A stretch of DNA of 64,000 nucleotides, taken from Chitinophagaceae bacterium (GTDB taxonomy: Bacteria; Bacteroidota; Bacteroidia; Chitinophagales; Chitinophagaceae). The DNA is taken from assembly GCA_022843585.1 (NCBI GenBank), contig JALHNJ010000001.1, positions 372,001 to 436,000 of the forward strand, written 5' to 3'. Below are positions 25,286-35,276 of the stretch, one piece after another. The position numbers were made by a program, and so were the translations under genes. A model generated the notes under the pieces. It ran no database searches, was not told the DNA's origin, and saw only the letters and a list, made by a program, of their open reading frames with translations. The stretch's first letter is position 1; each line of letters begins with the position of its first letter.

Positions 25286-27451
25286 TTATTTCACCAACTT
25301 CAATTCTTTAATAATATTAGCACCACCTCCTAATTTGTCAATACACCACAATACGTAGCGGATGTCAACACAGATAGTACGGTTAAGATCTTTATCAAAA
25401 GCTAACTTATGGCTCAGGGCTTCGTAGTTTCCATCAAAAGCTAATCCAATCAATTCGCCTTTACCATTTATAACTGGTGAGCCGGAATTGCCACCCGTAA
25501 TATCATTGGTGGTAATAAATCCAATTACCAGGTCTTTTCTTGTGGGGTCCATATACTGGCCGAAATCTTTTTTCTTCAGCAATTCAATTTGTTTGGCTGG
25601 TAAATCAAATTCATAATCGCCGGCCTTGTATTTTTCCAGCAATCCTTTGGAAGTGGTTACGTAATCATAAAACACCGCATCTCTGGGACGATATGATTTT
25701 ACGGCACCATAACTTACCCGCATCGTAAATGTTGCATCGGGGTACATCATTTTTGCTTTGGCAGGATCCATTTCCATAATACCTTTTAAATACAATCTTC
25801 CAAACTCTGCATTCTTTGCATTGAACTGTTGAAAATAAGTGGCATACTTACTATTGTAGCTGGTAAAAAATGTGCTGGCATGTGCAAAGGCCGGGTCGCC
25901 TTGTAAGGTTAATGCATCCGGGTTAGCTACAAAAGCCTTCCATTTGGCATCATCAAAAATCATTGTTTTGCTGAACATATCCGCTGCATATTTTTTATAA
26001 GTAGCATCATCATCCAACGGACCGTATGTATTTTTTAAAGTGCCATAAAAGCCCACCGGGTGCTGGTCCTTATTTACATCATCATAAAACATTTTTGTAA
26101 CGGCTGCCACAATATTTTGATCGGAGACTTTATTCTCTCCTTCTAAAAAAGACATCCGTTGTTTGTCAGCAGCATCTAGTGCTTTTCTTACATCAGCCTG
26201 GTTGCTGCCTGTTTTTACCATAGCAGCTTCTACTTGTAATAAAGAAGCAGCAAAGGAAAGAAGCGGGGAACCGGCCACCCCTTCATTCATATACTGGCGC
26301 AGTTTTGTATAGGGTTTCCAGGCATCATATGCTTTGCCCCAGTCTGCAAAAAGATTTTTGTATTCTGGTTTATTAGCGGCCCAGGCATTGAATTTTTCTT
26401 CTGCTTTTTTCTTTTGGCCAAACACATCATACTTTAAAAGCTGTTTGGTTTCACCATCAAAAAACTTCCAGTAGTTAGCAATACCTGCATAAGAAGATGA
26501 TAATTGTAATTTCACCGCCGGGTCTTTCTTCATTTCTTCAAACATATATTTCAATCGGGCATCACGCAATTTTACCAAGGTGGGATTGTTAATATCAGTT
26601 GCTAACGCAATGCCGTAAGAACTTTCATAACGGTTCGTTCCACCAGGATAACCCCATATCATTGCAAAGTCACCATCTTTTAATGGCTTTAATGAAACAG
26701 GTAAATACCATTTTGGTTTCATTGGTACATTAGCTGCAGCATATTTTGCTGGTTTGCCATTGGCATCTGCATATACACGGAACACAGAAAAATCACCAGT
26801 GTGGCGTGGCCATTCCCAGTTGTCTGTATCGCCACCAAACTTACCTACACTTTCAGGAGGGGTTCCCACTAAACGAACATCAGTATAACGCTGATATACG
26901 AAGGCCAGAAATTGATTGCCTTTAAATAGTGAACTTACTCTTGTTTCAATATTTTGATTGGCATCACTCAATCTTTTATTAATAGCCGCTAAAACGGCGG
27001 CTTGCTTTTGTAATCTTTCAGTTCCACTCAATCCTTGTAAAGAATCAAGTACTTCTTTTGTTACATCATCAATGCGCAACAGAAATTGAACAGAAAGAGT
27101 AGTAGGAATTTCTTCTCCTTTGTTTTTAGCATAAAAACCATTTTGCAAATAGTTTTGTTCTACCGTGCTTGCATTGGCGATGGCATCATAGCCGCAGTGG
27201 TGATTGGTAAATATCAACCCTTCTGCACTTACAATTTCGCCGGTGCAGCCGCCACCAAAAATGATGATCGCATCTTTCAACGATGCTTTGTTGATATTAT
27301 ACAACTGGTCTTTGGTGAGCTTTAATCCTTTTTTCACCATGTCATTATACACTTGCTGGCCAAGTAGCAAAGGCAGCCACATACCTTCATCGGCAAAGGA
27401 TTTAAAGAACAATCCTACCGAGAGAACAATCATTAGCAAAAACTTCTTCAT
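25286..27451 (-). CDS. S46-family dipeptidyl peptidase (DPP7-type)
   Basis: Periplasmic serine exopeptidase of 721 residues from the ATG at 27451, where a signal peptide begins (MKKFLLMIVL, cleavage after Ala20); an upstream in-frame extension of 20 codons is not needed and a promoter lies inside it. The catalytic residues are His85 in FTNHHCGYDA, an Asp in DNWEWPRHTGDFSVFRVYAD and Ser656 in TGGNSGSPVING. The residue that sets specificity (Arg673 in the Asp/Glu-specific DPP11 of Porphyromonas) is Gly674 here (GLAFDGN), which fits DPP7-like hydrophobic P1 preference. It would release dipeptides from peptides in the periplasm. Confidence 0.92.
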   Translation of the reverse strand: MKKFLLMIVLSVGLFFKSFADEGMWLPLLLGQQVYNDMVKKGLKLTKDQLYNINKASLKDAIIIFGGGCTGEIVSAEGLIFTNHHCGYDAIANASTVEQNYLQNGFYAKNKGEEIPTTLSVQFLLRIDDVTKEVLDSLQGLSGTERLQKQAAVLAAINKRLSDANQNIETRVSSLFKGNQFLAFVYQRYTDVRLVGTPPESVGKFGGDTDNWEWPRHTGDFSVFRVYADANGKPAKYAAANVPMKPKWYLPVSLKPLKDGDFAMIWGYPGGTNRYESSYGIALATDINNPTLVKLRDARLKYMFEEMKKDPAVKLQLSSSYAGIANYWKFFDGETKQLLKYDVFGQKKKAEEKFNAWAANKPEYKNLFADWGKAYDAWKPYTKLRQYMNEGVAGSPLLSFAASLLQVEAAMVKTGSNQADVRKALDAADKQRMSFLEGENKVSDQNIVAAVTKMFYDDVNKDQHPVGFYGTLKNTYGPLDDDATYKKYAADMFSKTMIFDDAKWKAFVANPDALTLQGDPAFAHASTFFTSYNSKYATYFQQFNAKNAEFGRLYLKGIMEMDPAKAKMMYPDATFTMRVSYGAVKSYRPRDAVFYDYVTTSKGLLEKYKAGDYEFDLPAKQIELLKKKDFGQYMDPTRKDLVIGFITTNDITGGNSGSPVINGKGELIGLAFDGNYEALSHKLAFDKDLNRTICVDIRYVLWCIDKLGGGANIIKELKLVK

Positions 27452-27469
27452 ACAAAAAAATTTAGGCGA

Positions 27470-27501
27470 CAAACCTACTGCAAAAAATAAGCGTAGCCAA
27501 A
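27470..27501 (-). promoter_or_regulatory. Promoter of the S46 peptidase gene
   Basis: On the minus strand TTTG, 20 bases, then TAGGTTTG (plus 27470-27477), an exact Bacteroidota pattern, 18 bases before the ATG at 27451. Confidence 0.6.
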
Positions 27502-27548
27502 ATGAATACAATGGTTGGGTTTAGTATATTGTTGCTTCAATCAGCTGT

Positions 27549-28898
27549 ATGAATCGTACCAAAATTATCCTGTACCTGTTAGTTATAGCTTTAGTTATTA
27601 ACTCTTGTAGTAAAAATGGTGGGACTACAGCTCCACCACCACCGCCACCTCCGCCTTTGCCGGGTTGTGCAAGCAATAGTGCTCCTGCAAATGGCAGCTT
27701 TGCTACGAATACTTCCGTAACACTTTCATGGAGTACAGTAAGCGGGGCTACCGGTTATGATGTATATCTGGGCACCACAAGTACTCCAACAACTGTAGTT
27801 GCGGCTAATCATAGTGGAACTACATTAAACTATAACATACCTGCCACAGCAAATGCTACGTACTATTGGTATGTACAACCCAAAAATGCAGCCGGTAATG
27901 CTACCGGATGTGCTACTACAGTTACATTATTTACATATATAGTTATACAGGCACCAGCACCATTTGGTTATTATGTAGTTGGCTATTTTCCTTCGTATAG
28001 AAATCCTGCAGATGTGCCGGATGTAAAATTCAGAATGACGAATGTTATTGTATATGCTTTCTTTGGAGTTAACACTGCTGGTACGTTGACGGTAAACAGC
28101 CCGGCTACATTGGATGCGGTGATAACAAAGGCAAGAGCCAATAATGCAAAAGTATTTGTAGGTATTAATGATGGCAGTGGCGATGGCAAAACAAATTTTA
28201 AAGCAATGGCTGCCACAGCAGCAGGAAGAAATACTTTTATAAAAGATGTGATGGCCAAAGTGCGGCAATATAATTTTGATGGAGTGGATATGGACTGGGA
28301 ATTCCCTACAACTACGGATGGTACAGATTTGACATTTACCTTATTGATGAAAGAATTGTCTGATTCACTACACCGGGATGCAAAATATTATTTATCATCT
28401 GCAATTACTGCAGGGAAGTATGCCGGCGGTATCAGGGATGCAGTGCGCAATGAAATTTTTCCTTATGTAGATTTCTTCAATATTATGGCCTATGATGATT
28501 TTAATACAACAGTTCCTTACAAACACCATAGCGATTATGCATTAGCTACCACCTGTTTAAATTATTGGTTGACGACAAGAGGAATGCCCGCCTCCAAAGC
28601 GGTACTTGGCTTACCTGCTTATGGAAGGCCATCGGGTATTACACAAAGCGGCACTGTACTAACCTATAAATCTATTTTAGCCCAAGGTGCCAATCCGCAA
28701 TATGATTCGGCGGTTGTTACAGCCGGAGCATTTACTAATTATACTATTTATTATAACGGACAGTATACCATTAAGCGAAAAGCAAAATTGGCAAAGGACA
28801 TTGCCAATGGGGTTATGCTTTGGGAAAAATGGCAGGATGCGACGGATGTAAATTCACTACTAAAAGCCGCTTGCGATACAGTAGGAAGAGCTTATTAA
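27549..28898 (+). CDS. GH18 chitinase-like lipoprotein with N-terminal Fn3-like domain
   Basis: Protein of 449 residues. Lipobox at LVINSC (Cys20), then a short Pro run (nine in ten residues), an Fn3-like domain (about 40-130: NTSVTLSWSTVSGATGYDVYLG) and a GH18 domain (about 138-449). The GH18 signature DGVDMDWEFP is intact, with Asp244, Asp247, Asp249 and the acid/base Glu251. The conserved Met-Ala-Tyr-Asp (NIMAYDDF) and a C-terminal Trp region (VMLWEKWQ) are also present. Expected to hydrolyse chitin or related beta-1,4-GlcNAc polymers at the cell surface. Confidence 0.9.
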   Translation: MNRTKIILYLLVIALVINSCSKNGGTTAPPPPPPPPLPGCASNSAPANGSFATNTSVTLSWSTVSGATGYDVYLGTTSTPTTVVAANHSGTTLNYNIPATANATYYWYVQPKNAAGNATGCATTVTLFTYIVIQAPAPFGYYVVGYFPSYRNPADVPDVKFRMTNVIVYAFFGVNTAGTLTVNSPATLDAVITKARANNAKVFVGINDGSGDGKTNFKAMAATAAGRNTFIKDVMAKVRQYNFDGVDMDWEFPTTTDGTDLTFTLLMKELSDSLHRDAKYYLSSAITAGKYAGGIRDAVRNEIFPYVDFFNIMAYDDFNTTVPYKHHSDYALATTCLNYWLTTRGMPASKAVLGLPAYGRPSGITQSGTVLTYKSILAQGANPQYDSAVVTAGAFTNYTIYYNGQYTIKRKAKLAKDIANGVMLWEKWQDATDVNSLLKAACDTVGRAY

Positions 28899-28901
28899 AA
28901 G

Positions 28902-29078
28902 TTACTGTTTATGTTCTTTGTCAGAAACATGATTTGTTTCTAACAATTTATTTGTTTCGCAATTGTCGCCATCACAACAAGGTAAACAATTCGTATAACA
29001 AACAGGGCATTGGTAATGGCCATGCACATGTACCATTTCAACCGTATGACCGCAGAATAAACAGGTTTGTAATTGCAT
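28902..29078 (-). CDS. Small Cys-rich (zinc-ribbon-like) protein
   Basis: Protein of 58 residues from the ATG at 29078, four bases after the obgE stop codon. It carries the metal-binding pattern CLFCGH, CPVC, CLPCC and C, with several His residues (HVHGH). The reading frame is well packed between obgE and the convergent chitinase gene. The fold looks like a zinc ribbon; function unknown. It is probably co-transcribed with obgE. Confidence 0.6.
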   Translation of the reverse strand: MQLQTCLFCGHTVEMVHVHGHYQCPVCYTNCLPCCDGDNCETNKLLETNHVSDKEHKQ

Positions 29079-29082
29079 GAGC

Positions 29083-30084
29083 TTACTCAACAGGTTGGTT
29101 CAACACTTTCCATAACAGGTCTTTTAATTCAGTCAATCCTTTATTGGTAAGCGATGAAATGAAAAGATGCGGAATGTTTGCTGGTAGTTCACTTTGGATA
29201 GCCGCTTTTAATTCATCATCCAGCATATCGCTTTTGCTGATGGCAATAATAAATTGCTTATTCAATAATTCAGGATTGAACTGCTCCAGTTCATTCAGCA
29301 ATATGTCAAATTCTTTTTTATGATTGTCGCTATCAGCCGGAATCAAAAATAGCAATATTGAATTTCGTTCTATGTGACGAAGAAAACGATGGCCTAAACC
29401 TTTGCCTTCTGCTGCGCCTTCAATAATGCCCGGCAAATCGGCCATGCAAAAACTTTTCCCTTCTCTATATTCTACAATACCAAGATTAGGTGTAATGGTA
29501 GTAAAAGCATAATCAGCAATCTTTGGCTTAGCTGCGGTAATAACAGATAGCAATGTTGACTTACCCGCATTTGGAAAACCAACTAATCCAACATCTGCCA
29601 ATACTTTTAACTCCAATACTTTCCAACCTTCCAATCCCGGTTCACCGGGTTGTGCATGTTCGGGGGCTTGATTAGTAGAAGTTGCAAAATTAGCATTACC
29701 AAGTCCGCCTCTTCCGCCGGGTATCCAAACTACTTCCTGCCCATCTTCCAATATTTCTACTTCTTGTTTACCGGTTTCTTCATCTCTTGCAATAGTACCA
29801 AGCGGTACATCTATAATAACATCTTTACCGGCACGACCACTGCTGTTATTGCTGCTGCCGCCTTCGCCGTTTTCGGCCAATACGTTTTTATAATAACGAA
29901 GATGGAGCAATGTCCATAGATTACTATTACCCCTTAATATTATGTGGGCACCTCTTCCGCCATCACCACCATCGGGGCCACCCATTGCGGTAAATTTATT
30001 GCGCACAAAATGCTTGCTGCCTGCACCACCATGACCACTGCGGCAAAAAATTCTTATCTGGTCAACAAAGTTACTTTTCTCCAA
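29083..30084 (-). CDS. obgE: Obg-family GTPase
   Basis: Ribosome-associated GTPase of 333 residues. The glycine-rich Obg fold is at 1-160 ([27 protein letters not shown]), followed by the G domain with G1 [10 protein letters not shown]3 DLPGIIEGA and G4 AISKSD. There is no C-terminal OCT extension, as usual in this phylum. The start is a TTG at 30084; no ATG is near and the N-terminus ([16 protein letters not shown]) matches the family. Involved in 50S assembly and stress control. Confidence 0.93.
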   Translation of the reverse strand: MEKSNFVDQIRIFCRSGHGGAGSKHFVRNKFTAMGGPDGGDGGRGAHIILRGNSNLWTLLHLRYYKNVLAENGEGGSSNNSSGRAGKDVIIDVPLGTIARDEETGKQEVEILEDGQEVVWIPGGRGGLGNANFATSTNQAPEHAQPGEPGLEGWKVLELKVLADVGLVGFPNAGKSTLLSVITAAKPKIADYAFTTITPNLGIVEYREGKSFCMADLPGIIEGAAEGKGLGHRFLRHIERNSILLFLIPADSDNHKKEFDILLNELEQFNPELLNKQFIIAISKSDMLDDELKAAIQSELPANIPHLFISSLTNKGLTELKDLLWKVLNQPVE

Positions 30085-30134
30085 AACTGTATTTTATAAA
30101 ATGGTAATCCGCTTGTTCAACTTTGCGGAAAGTG

Positions 30135-30142
30135 CAAATATA
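30135..30142 (-). promoter_or_regulatory. -7 promoter element for obgE
   Basis: TATATTTG on the minus strand, exact TAnnTTTG, 50 bases before the obgE start. No clear -33 element. Confidence 0.4.
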
Positions 30143-30180
30143 CCTAATCACAAGCCGATTGCCCGTTTAAGCAATGGCAC

Positions 30181-30214
30181 AAAAAAACCCGCTTTACTTT
30201 CGCAAAACGGGTTT
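30181..30214 (-). terminator. Terminator of the T9SS cargo gene
   Basis: Minus-strand hairpin AAACCCG / CGGGTTT followed by a T-run, 22 bases after the stop codon of the 30236-31498 gene and before obgE. Confidence 0.75.
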
Positions 30215-30235
30215 GTTGTTGTGACGGGACATTGT

Positions 30236-31498
30236 TTATTGTACAACAATCTTTGTGTTAAACACTATTTTACTTTGTGCATCTGCAATCTTTACCAAAT
30301 AAACTCCTTTTGAAGCAGATGAGGCTAAATTAATTCTTTGTGCCTGGTTATCGCCATTAATACTAATGCTTTGTTGCAATACCTGGCGGCCTGTTACATC
30401 AGTAACTTGAAGAGTATAATTACCAGCTTCCAGTTTGTTGAAACGAACAGTAAAATTGTTATCGGTAACCGGGTTAGGGAAGATGCTTACTTTGCCATCC
30501 GCAACAATAGCAGGCGCCGTTTTTAAATCTGTAATTGCAATTTCTGTAATCGGTTTTTTACTGTTTGTTATTAGTAAGTTACTGTTCGCCAAATCCGAAC
30601 TTTGCCAAACAGTACCGGCTATTTGATAAGGAACAGCTTCTAATGATTTATAATCAAATGCAAAATAGGAAGCCGATTGAGTAGCGGACCCAATGATGAT
30701 TTTGTTGTCATCGTTCACCGCAGCACCGTTCGTAGTAAAATTGGCTGGCAATCCTTTTATAGTACCAAGATGTGTAGCTACTTTAGTTTCAATATTTACC
30801 TGGAAAACATTGTTGCGGGCAGAAAGAACATAGAGATTGCCATTATCATCAGCAATCATATCGCCACCAAAACTGCTGCAAGAACTATGAATTGAAGCAG
30901 CATTATTTGCAGGGTTATCAACTAATGAACCTAAATCGGTTATTTCCATTTTCTTTCCGGTGGTAAAACGAATGAGTTGTCTTGCATCATTCGTCATGGC
31001 ATAGCCATTACCATCCGATGCTATTACCATGCGGGTAACAATATTTCCCTGGTCGGGAGATTTTTGTGGCTTGCCGGTAAAAGAACGATCGGTTACATAA
31101 AACACCTTCATCGTTTTTAAATCCAGGTAACGTAACTGGTCAACCAGCATGGGAGTGTAATAAAGACGGTTATTCTTTTTATCATATGCCATGGCGGCAA
31201 CACCAGTACCAAAAGCAGCATTAGCGGCACTGCCATAAATGGCATCCGTAACCGGGGCAGTTAATTGTTTTTTGGTGGATGCATTATAGGCTAGCAGTGA
31301 AGCATCGTTACCATTTAGTAATACAGGGCTATACTCGCCGGTTTGCAGATTTAATTTGCGTAAAAAACTCCAGTTGCCACCTTGTTGTTGCATATCCGTA
31401 ACGGCATATGCAAAACGATCAGTTTGCTGAGCGTTGATAGAGGAAGAAACTAATAAAGTGGCCAAAAAGAGGGAAAGAATAGGTAAACTTTTTCTCAT
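30236..31498 (-). CDS. T9SS type A sorting-domain protein
   Basis: Secreted protein of 420 residues. Signal peptide (cleavage near SINAQ, 20-24), a beta-propeller-like body (about 30-335) with repeated phrases such as GNGYAMTNDARQLIRF and GNLYVLSARNNVFQV, and a typical T9SS type A C-terminal domain (about 340-420: SIFPNPVTDNNFTVRF ... GVYLVKIADAQ). It is expected to be exported by the type IX system and attached to or released from the surface. The CTD differs from those of the three genes that follow, so it is not part of that family. Confidence 0.85.
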   Translation of the reverse strand: MRKSLPILSLFLATLLVSSSINAQQTDRFAYAVTDMQQQGGNWSFLRKLNLQTGEYSPVLLNGNDASLLAYNASTKKQLTAPVTDAIYGSAANAAFGTGVAAMAYDKKNNRLYYTPMLVDQLRYLDLKTMKVFYVTDRSFTGKPQKSPDQGNIVTRMVIASDGNGYAMTNDARQLIRFTTGKKMEITDLGSLVDNPANNAASIHSSCSSFGGDMIADDNGNLYVLSARNNVFQVNIETKVATHLGTIKGLPANFTTNGAAVNDDNKIIIGSATQSASYFAFDYKSLEAVPYQIAGTVWQSSDLANSNLLITNSKKPITEIAITDLKTAPAIVADGKVSIFPNPVTDNNFTVRFNKLEAGNYTLQVTDVTGRQVLQQSISINGDNQAQRINLASSASKGVYLVKIADAQSKIVFNTKIVVQ

Positions 31499-31695
31499 AC
31501 ACTAAGGTTTTAGATTATTAAGCGAAGATTAAATTACAACTATTTGTCGGCTGGAAAAAGAAATTTTTATGGGTGGTTTTAGAGAGTAAAACTGGCCATT
31601 GAGCATGGAGGATAAGTTGCCCTCGTCGGTGTTTCGGGTAATTTGGCTTCGGTTAGGCTTTGGATAATCTGACTTGGTTTGATGGTGCGGATAAC

Positions 31696-31718
31696 CCGCC
31701 TTCGCTAAAGCTTTGCGG
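31696..31718. repeat. REP-like palindrome, copy 1
   Basis: CCGCCTTCGCTAAAGC followed by TTTGCGG; near-identical to 35249-35272. It lies in the 418-base gap 31499-31916, which otherwise holds the 3' region of the following T9SS gene and no gene of its own. Confidence 0.6.
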
Positions 31719-31724
31719 ATAAAT

Positions 31725-31779
31725 AAAAAACCCCTCCGCATGGGCCAGAGGGGTTCAAGGTCTAAAAACCCTGAGCATG
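31725..31779 (-). repeat. T9SS 3'-UTR element, copy 1 (terminator plus anti-start segment)
   Basis: On the minus strand: CATGCTCAGGG, a T-run, then hairpin AACCCCTC / GAGGGGTT ending in T6. About 140-190 bases after the stop codon at 31917. Copies 2 and 3 are at 35277 and 38031. The first part is complementary to the start region of these genes. Confidence 0.75.
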
Positions 31780-31869
31780 ATCGTCTGATTTACTAATCAA
31801 TATTATTCGTCTATAAGCAACGCCGTACTTTTTTATTAAGAACAGGGTACTTTGCAGAGATTGGGAAAA

Positions 31870-31896
31870 ATGGGGATGGCATTGCGCCATCCCCAT
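31870..31896 (-). terminator. First terminator of T9SS gene A
   Basis: Perfect 11-bp stem (ATGGGGATGGC / GCCATCCCCAT), five-base loop, then T5 on the minus strand, 20 bases after the stop codon. Confidence 0.8.
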
Positions 31897-31916
31897 ATTA
31901 ATACCGGTTTAAATTA

Positions 31917-34784
31917 TTAACGGGCTATAGTGAACTTGGCTGTTTGTGTTCCTGCGCCGTCGTTCATTTGTAATACATAAGTACCCGGTTGTAATCTATC
32001 AACACTGTTGATAGCAATACTGTTATTTCCCTGTGCTACATTATTGCGTTGCGTTGCAACAATACGGCCAGCCATGTCAATTACTTTAAAATCAACAGTG
32101 CCTTTTGCGGGAGCATTATAAATTACTGCAGCTATACCACCCCTTACAATTGGATTAGGGTTGATAGTAAAGCCAAGTTTTCCTGTTTGTTCTTTGCGGA
32201 TTACAATAATGCTACTGTATTTGTACGAGCCATCAATATCAACCATTTTTAAACGGTAGTAAAGTATGTTAGCATGTTCCGAAGAAATATCGTCCACAAA
32301 ACCATAGTTTACTCTGCTAGTAGATGCCTGTGCAGCTTTAGATCCAATACTGCTGAACTCGATTCCATTATAGCTACGTTCTATAACATAGAAAGAGAAA
32401 TTGATTTCATTTTCTGCTGTCCAGTCCAGATTAGCATTATTGTTAGCATAAGTGCCAGTAAAGCTCAATAAAGTAACAGGTAATGTAACCCCGGTACAGA
32501 AGTCAACAAGGGAAGGATCATCTGGTGCAGGAGTAAGAGGGTCATTTGACAGATCAATTGAACCTAAACTTGCAGGAAGTCCTGATAAAGATGATTGTAA
32601 TGGAACAGGCGAATAAGTTCCACCTAACGTAACTAATTTAAGCTGCAATGTAAAGTTCAATGTTGTATTTACAGCACCTGTTTGTACACCGGTAACAACC
32701 AGTTTATTGTTTAGACCCGATGTTGATGAAATAACAACATCAGCAACTGTAGCAGATAATGGCAGCACCTGAGCTGCTTGTAAAATTGCCAGAATAGCAG
32801 CCGGTGTTTGATTAAATGAAAACCTGTTGCCTGGTATATCCAATGTATAGGTAAGACCTGTTTTCGGATCACTGCTTTGATTTGTTATTGCAACAGTAAA
32901 ATTGAAAACCGGATTAGGATTACCTTGGGAAGGACAAATATCCCCCACATTTAACGTGTGAAATACACGACCGAAACTACAGCTACAACCATCGGCACCT
33001 GAATAAGCTATACCAGAACCGGCAGGAGTAAGAGCTGCAGTAGTTTTATTGATTTTAGAGAATGAGCCATCTGCATTATAACCATACAACTCACCTAACT
33101 CATCAAAAAATAAACCGGCAAAGAATTCGCCACCAGCATTGCCACCAGCAATAGTAGTTACTGCGCCGGTTCCTTTATTTACTGTTATAAGGAAGTTAGC
33201 CCCCGTGCTGGAATTAGTTCCATACATCACCCCATCAACAGGGTTTATAGCAAGGTCATAAATACTACCGAAGCCAGAAGCGGCTACCTCTGTAGCAGTA
33301 CGAGAAGCAAGGTTTGCATTTGTAATTTTCATCAATCTTGAACCACTGGTAAAATAGTAATCACCATTTTCGTCAAAGCAGCCTGCATAAGAAATTTCAC
33401 TAGTAGCCATTGCAGCTATTTCACCAAGATCTGTTTGGTTTGCTCCTGTGTTTCCAATTCTCACTAAACGGCCTTTAGCACTTGTAGCCGGGTAGCGAAT
33501 GGCATAAATATACCCGTCTATCGGATTTAATCCCATGGAATTAAAGCCAATACTGCCTGGTGACACAGGGAAAGAAGAGGCTGTTAAATTACTACCTACA
33601 AATGTAAGCTTGTTCATAAGTGTGTTACCATTAGCCCCAGAAGTAGGTCCATAGCTCACATAGAATTGGCCATTACAACCAAATGGAGAATTAGGGGCCA
33701 CTGCTTCTACCGTAGTAGCAGAAGTATTTATACTTGTTGCTGTGCCGGCTCTTGTAACAGTTACACTAACCAAATAATTATTTACTGAAGAAAAAGTAAT
33801 TGATTTAGAATTAGTATTTGAAGCTACTGAAGCCGGATTAGGCACCGGAATAGTTGCAGCTGGGCTAGATGACCAGTTAAAACTATAGTTACCGCCGCTC
33901 GGAAAATTATAAGCAGTTGCTGTGAAATTTACAGAGCCGCCGACGCTGATTGTTTGCGTAAGAGATGGGGTGAGTATTACATAAGGATCTCCCTGGCGCA
34001 GGGCAATTAGCAAACCTGCATTACGGCTGCCATTACTCATTGTAACAGTTCCGTTACCGGTTGTTCCTGCAAGTGGCTGAATAGCGAATGCAGCACCTGC
34101 GGCATGGTCTGCTCCACTACCTGTGTTGACATCAAAAGCCTCAGCTAATATCAAAGTATTAGTGGCAACTCTCCAGCTACCCGCACCATTACCTCCGGTA
34201 AATGAATTATCGTTTCCGGACATTCCAAACATTACGATACCGGCACTTGCTGTACTTGTTGTAATAGCTGGTGCAGTAACTCCTGTGCTATTATTGGCAG
34301 GCCCGAAATTACCCGCAGCCACATCAAAAGGGCCGCTTCCTGTTCCATCGGGACCAACACCACCGGATGCATCAACATTATAAAATGCCACTATGCCTCC
34401 AACAGTCGCGTCGTTAGAAACATTGGGAACAGTAAATGAAAAATTGGTCGCATTCACATCTGCTGTAGTAGCCACTTTGTATAAAACAGTGCCATACCAG
34501 GTATTATTACCGTCAACTCCAAATTGCACTCCTTTAACCAGTGTCCATGTAGCATCGCTGCTTGCGGCGACGGATGTTGTACCACCTCCAGTTTCACTCT
34601 GTACAATATTTACCAGCATTACATCACCTGCTTGCAACCCCGTAGGTTTTGCAATTGTAAGTGTTGCTCCGGTAGTTGTTGCAGTAGTACCAGTACCTCT
34701 TTGGGTTATCTGCCCAAAGGCATTACTGCCTAAAAATAGAATCGCTATAAAAGCGAAGATTAAAGAAAAAATAATTTTTTTCAT
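31917..34784 (-). CDS. T9SS cargo protein A (large, multi-module)
   Basis: Secreted protein of 955 residues from the ATG at 34784, where the signal peptide starts (cleavage near AFGQ, 22-25); the 19-codon upstream extension is not supported. Modules: an N-terminal domain (about 27-270) similar to that of gene B (TIAKPTGLQAGDVMLVNIVQ), a PKD-like segment (about 275-370), a propeller-like region of the DUF6923 kind (about 375-640), a segment of about 140 residues (645-785) and a C-terminal region with LPVTLLSFTGTY and a T9SS type A CTD (FTINPNPIVRGG ... GTYVLQMNDG). First of three related genes in tandem. Confidence 0.85.
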   Translation of the reverse strand: MKKIIFSLIFAFIAILFLGSNAFGQITQRGTGTTATTTGATLTIAKPTGLQAGDVMLVNIVQSETGGGTTSVAASSDATWTLVKGVQFGVDGNNTWYGTVLYKVATTADVNATNFSFTVPNVSNDATVGGIVAFYNVDASGGVGPDGTGSGPFDVAAGNFGPANNSTGVTAPAITTSTASAGIVMFGMSGNDNSFTGGNGAGSWRVATNTLILAEAFDVNTGSGADHAAGAAFAIQPLAGTTGNGTVTMSNGSRNAGLLIALRQGDPYVILTPSLTQTISVGGSVNFTATAYNFPSGGNYSFNWSSSPAATIPVPNPASVASNTNSKSITFSSVNNYLVSVTVTRAGTATSINTSATTVEAVAPNSPFGCNGQFYVSYGPTSGANGNTLMNKLTFVGSNLTASSFPVSPGSIGFNSMGLNPIDGYIYAIRYPATSAKGRLVRIGNTGANQTDLGEIAAMATSEISYAGCFDENGDYYFTSGSRLMKITNANLASRTATEVAASGFGSIYDLAINPVDGVMYGTNSSTGANFLITVNKGTGAVTTIAGGNAGGEFFAGLFFDELGELYGYNADGSFSKINKTTAALTPAGSGIAYSGADGCSCSFGRVFHTLNVGDICPSQGNPNPVFNFTVAITNQSSDPKTGLTYTLDIPGNRFSFNQTPAAILAILQAAQVLPLSATVADVVISSTSGLNNKLVVTGVQTGAVNTTLNFTLQLKLVTLGGTYSPVPLQSSLSGLPASLGSIDLSNDPLTPAPDDPSLVDFCTGVTLPVTLLSFTGTYANNNANLDWTAENEINFSFYVIERSYNGIEFSSIGSKAAQASTSRVNYGFVDDISSEHANILYYRLKMVDIDGSYKYSSIIVIRKEQTGKLGFTINPNPIVRGGIAAVIYNAPAKGTVDFKVIDMAGRIVATQRNNVAQGNNSIAINSVDRLQPGTYVLQMNDGAGTQTAKFTIAR

Positions 34785-34851
34785 GCTCAAGGGTTTATGG
34801 TTACTAAATAAATAAATCCGATACCGTGGTGGTTTGGACATAGCGGATAAT

Positions 34852-34877
34852 AAACCGTTGGCTTTATGCAGGATTGG
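34852..34877 (-). promoter_or_regulatory. Conserved leader motif, gene A
   Basis: Minus-strand CCAATCCTGC, AAAGCC and AACGGTTTA in the 5' leader, shared with the leaders of genes B (37654-37679) and C (40004-40028). The 680-base gap 34785-35464 holds this leader, AT-rich DNA and the 3' region of gene B; no gene is seen. Confidence 0.45.
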
Positions 34878-35248
34878 ACCCGATATGGGTAATACAAAAA
34901 ATAAAAATTCCTATGAGGTTTTTGCAGTGGAAAGGGTGGATGCGTACAAATGACGCTGGTTATTGTGGCTCTTGTATAGGTACGAATTCTGAAGTAGCAT
35001 AAAAGTAAAAACCCAACGTAATACCTGCAAGGTAATTTTACGATTTTTGAAAAAAAGTTTAAACTTTTTTTCAAATAATTAAATAAGAGTGAACAAAGGT
35101 TTTATTATTCATTCTTTACTATTGAGTTGCACATTTAATGTAGATTTTCTTTTGTGCTATGCGAAAGAAGTTGCGAGTAATAAATCTTTCCCCAATTAAA
35201 CTTGGCATAATTTGCTTGTCTTTTTGCACATGAGCTTATACAATTTAT

Positions 35249-35272
35249 CCGCCTTCGCTAAAGCTTCGGCGG
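35249..35272. repeat. REP-like palindrome, copy 2
   Basis: CCGCCTTCGCTAAAGC then TTCGGCGG; imperfect inverted repeat, second copy of the element at 31696-31718. Directly before the 3'-UTR element, as in copy 1. Confidence 0.6.
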
Positions 35273-35276
35273 AAAA

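Noticed and set aside
27620-27662. Proline run in the chitinase-like lipoprotein as a repeat insertion
   Set aside because: Simple codon repeat in a normal linker after the lipobox; no palindrome or dispersed copy in the window.
31529-31741. Minus-strand frame of 70 codons in the 31.5-31.9 kb gap
   Set aside because: It reads through the REP palindrome and the terminator element; low-complexity translation.
34787-35074. Minus-strand frame of 95 codons upstream of T9SS gene A
   Set aside because: It covers the conserved leader, has no homologue-like features and no matching frame upstream of genes B and C.
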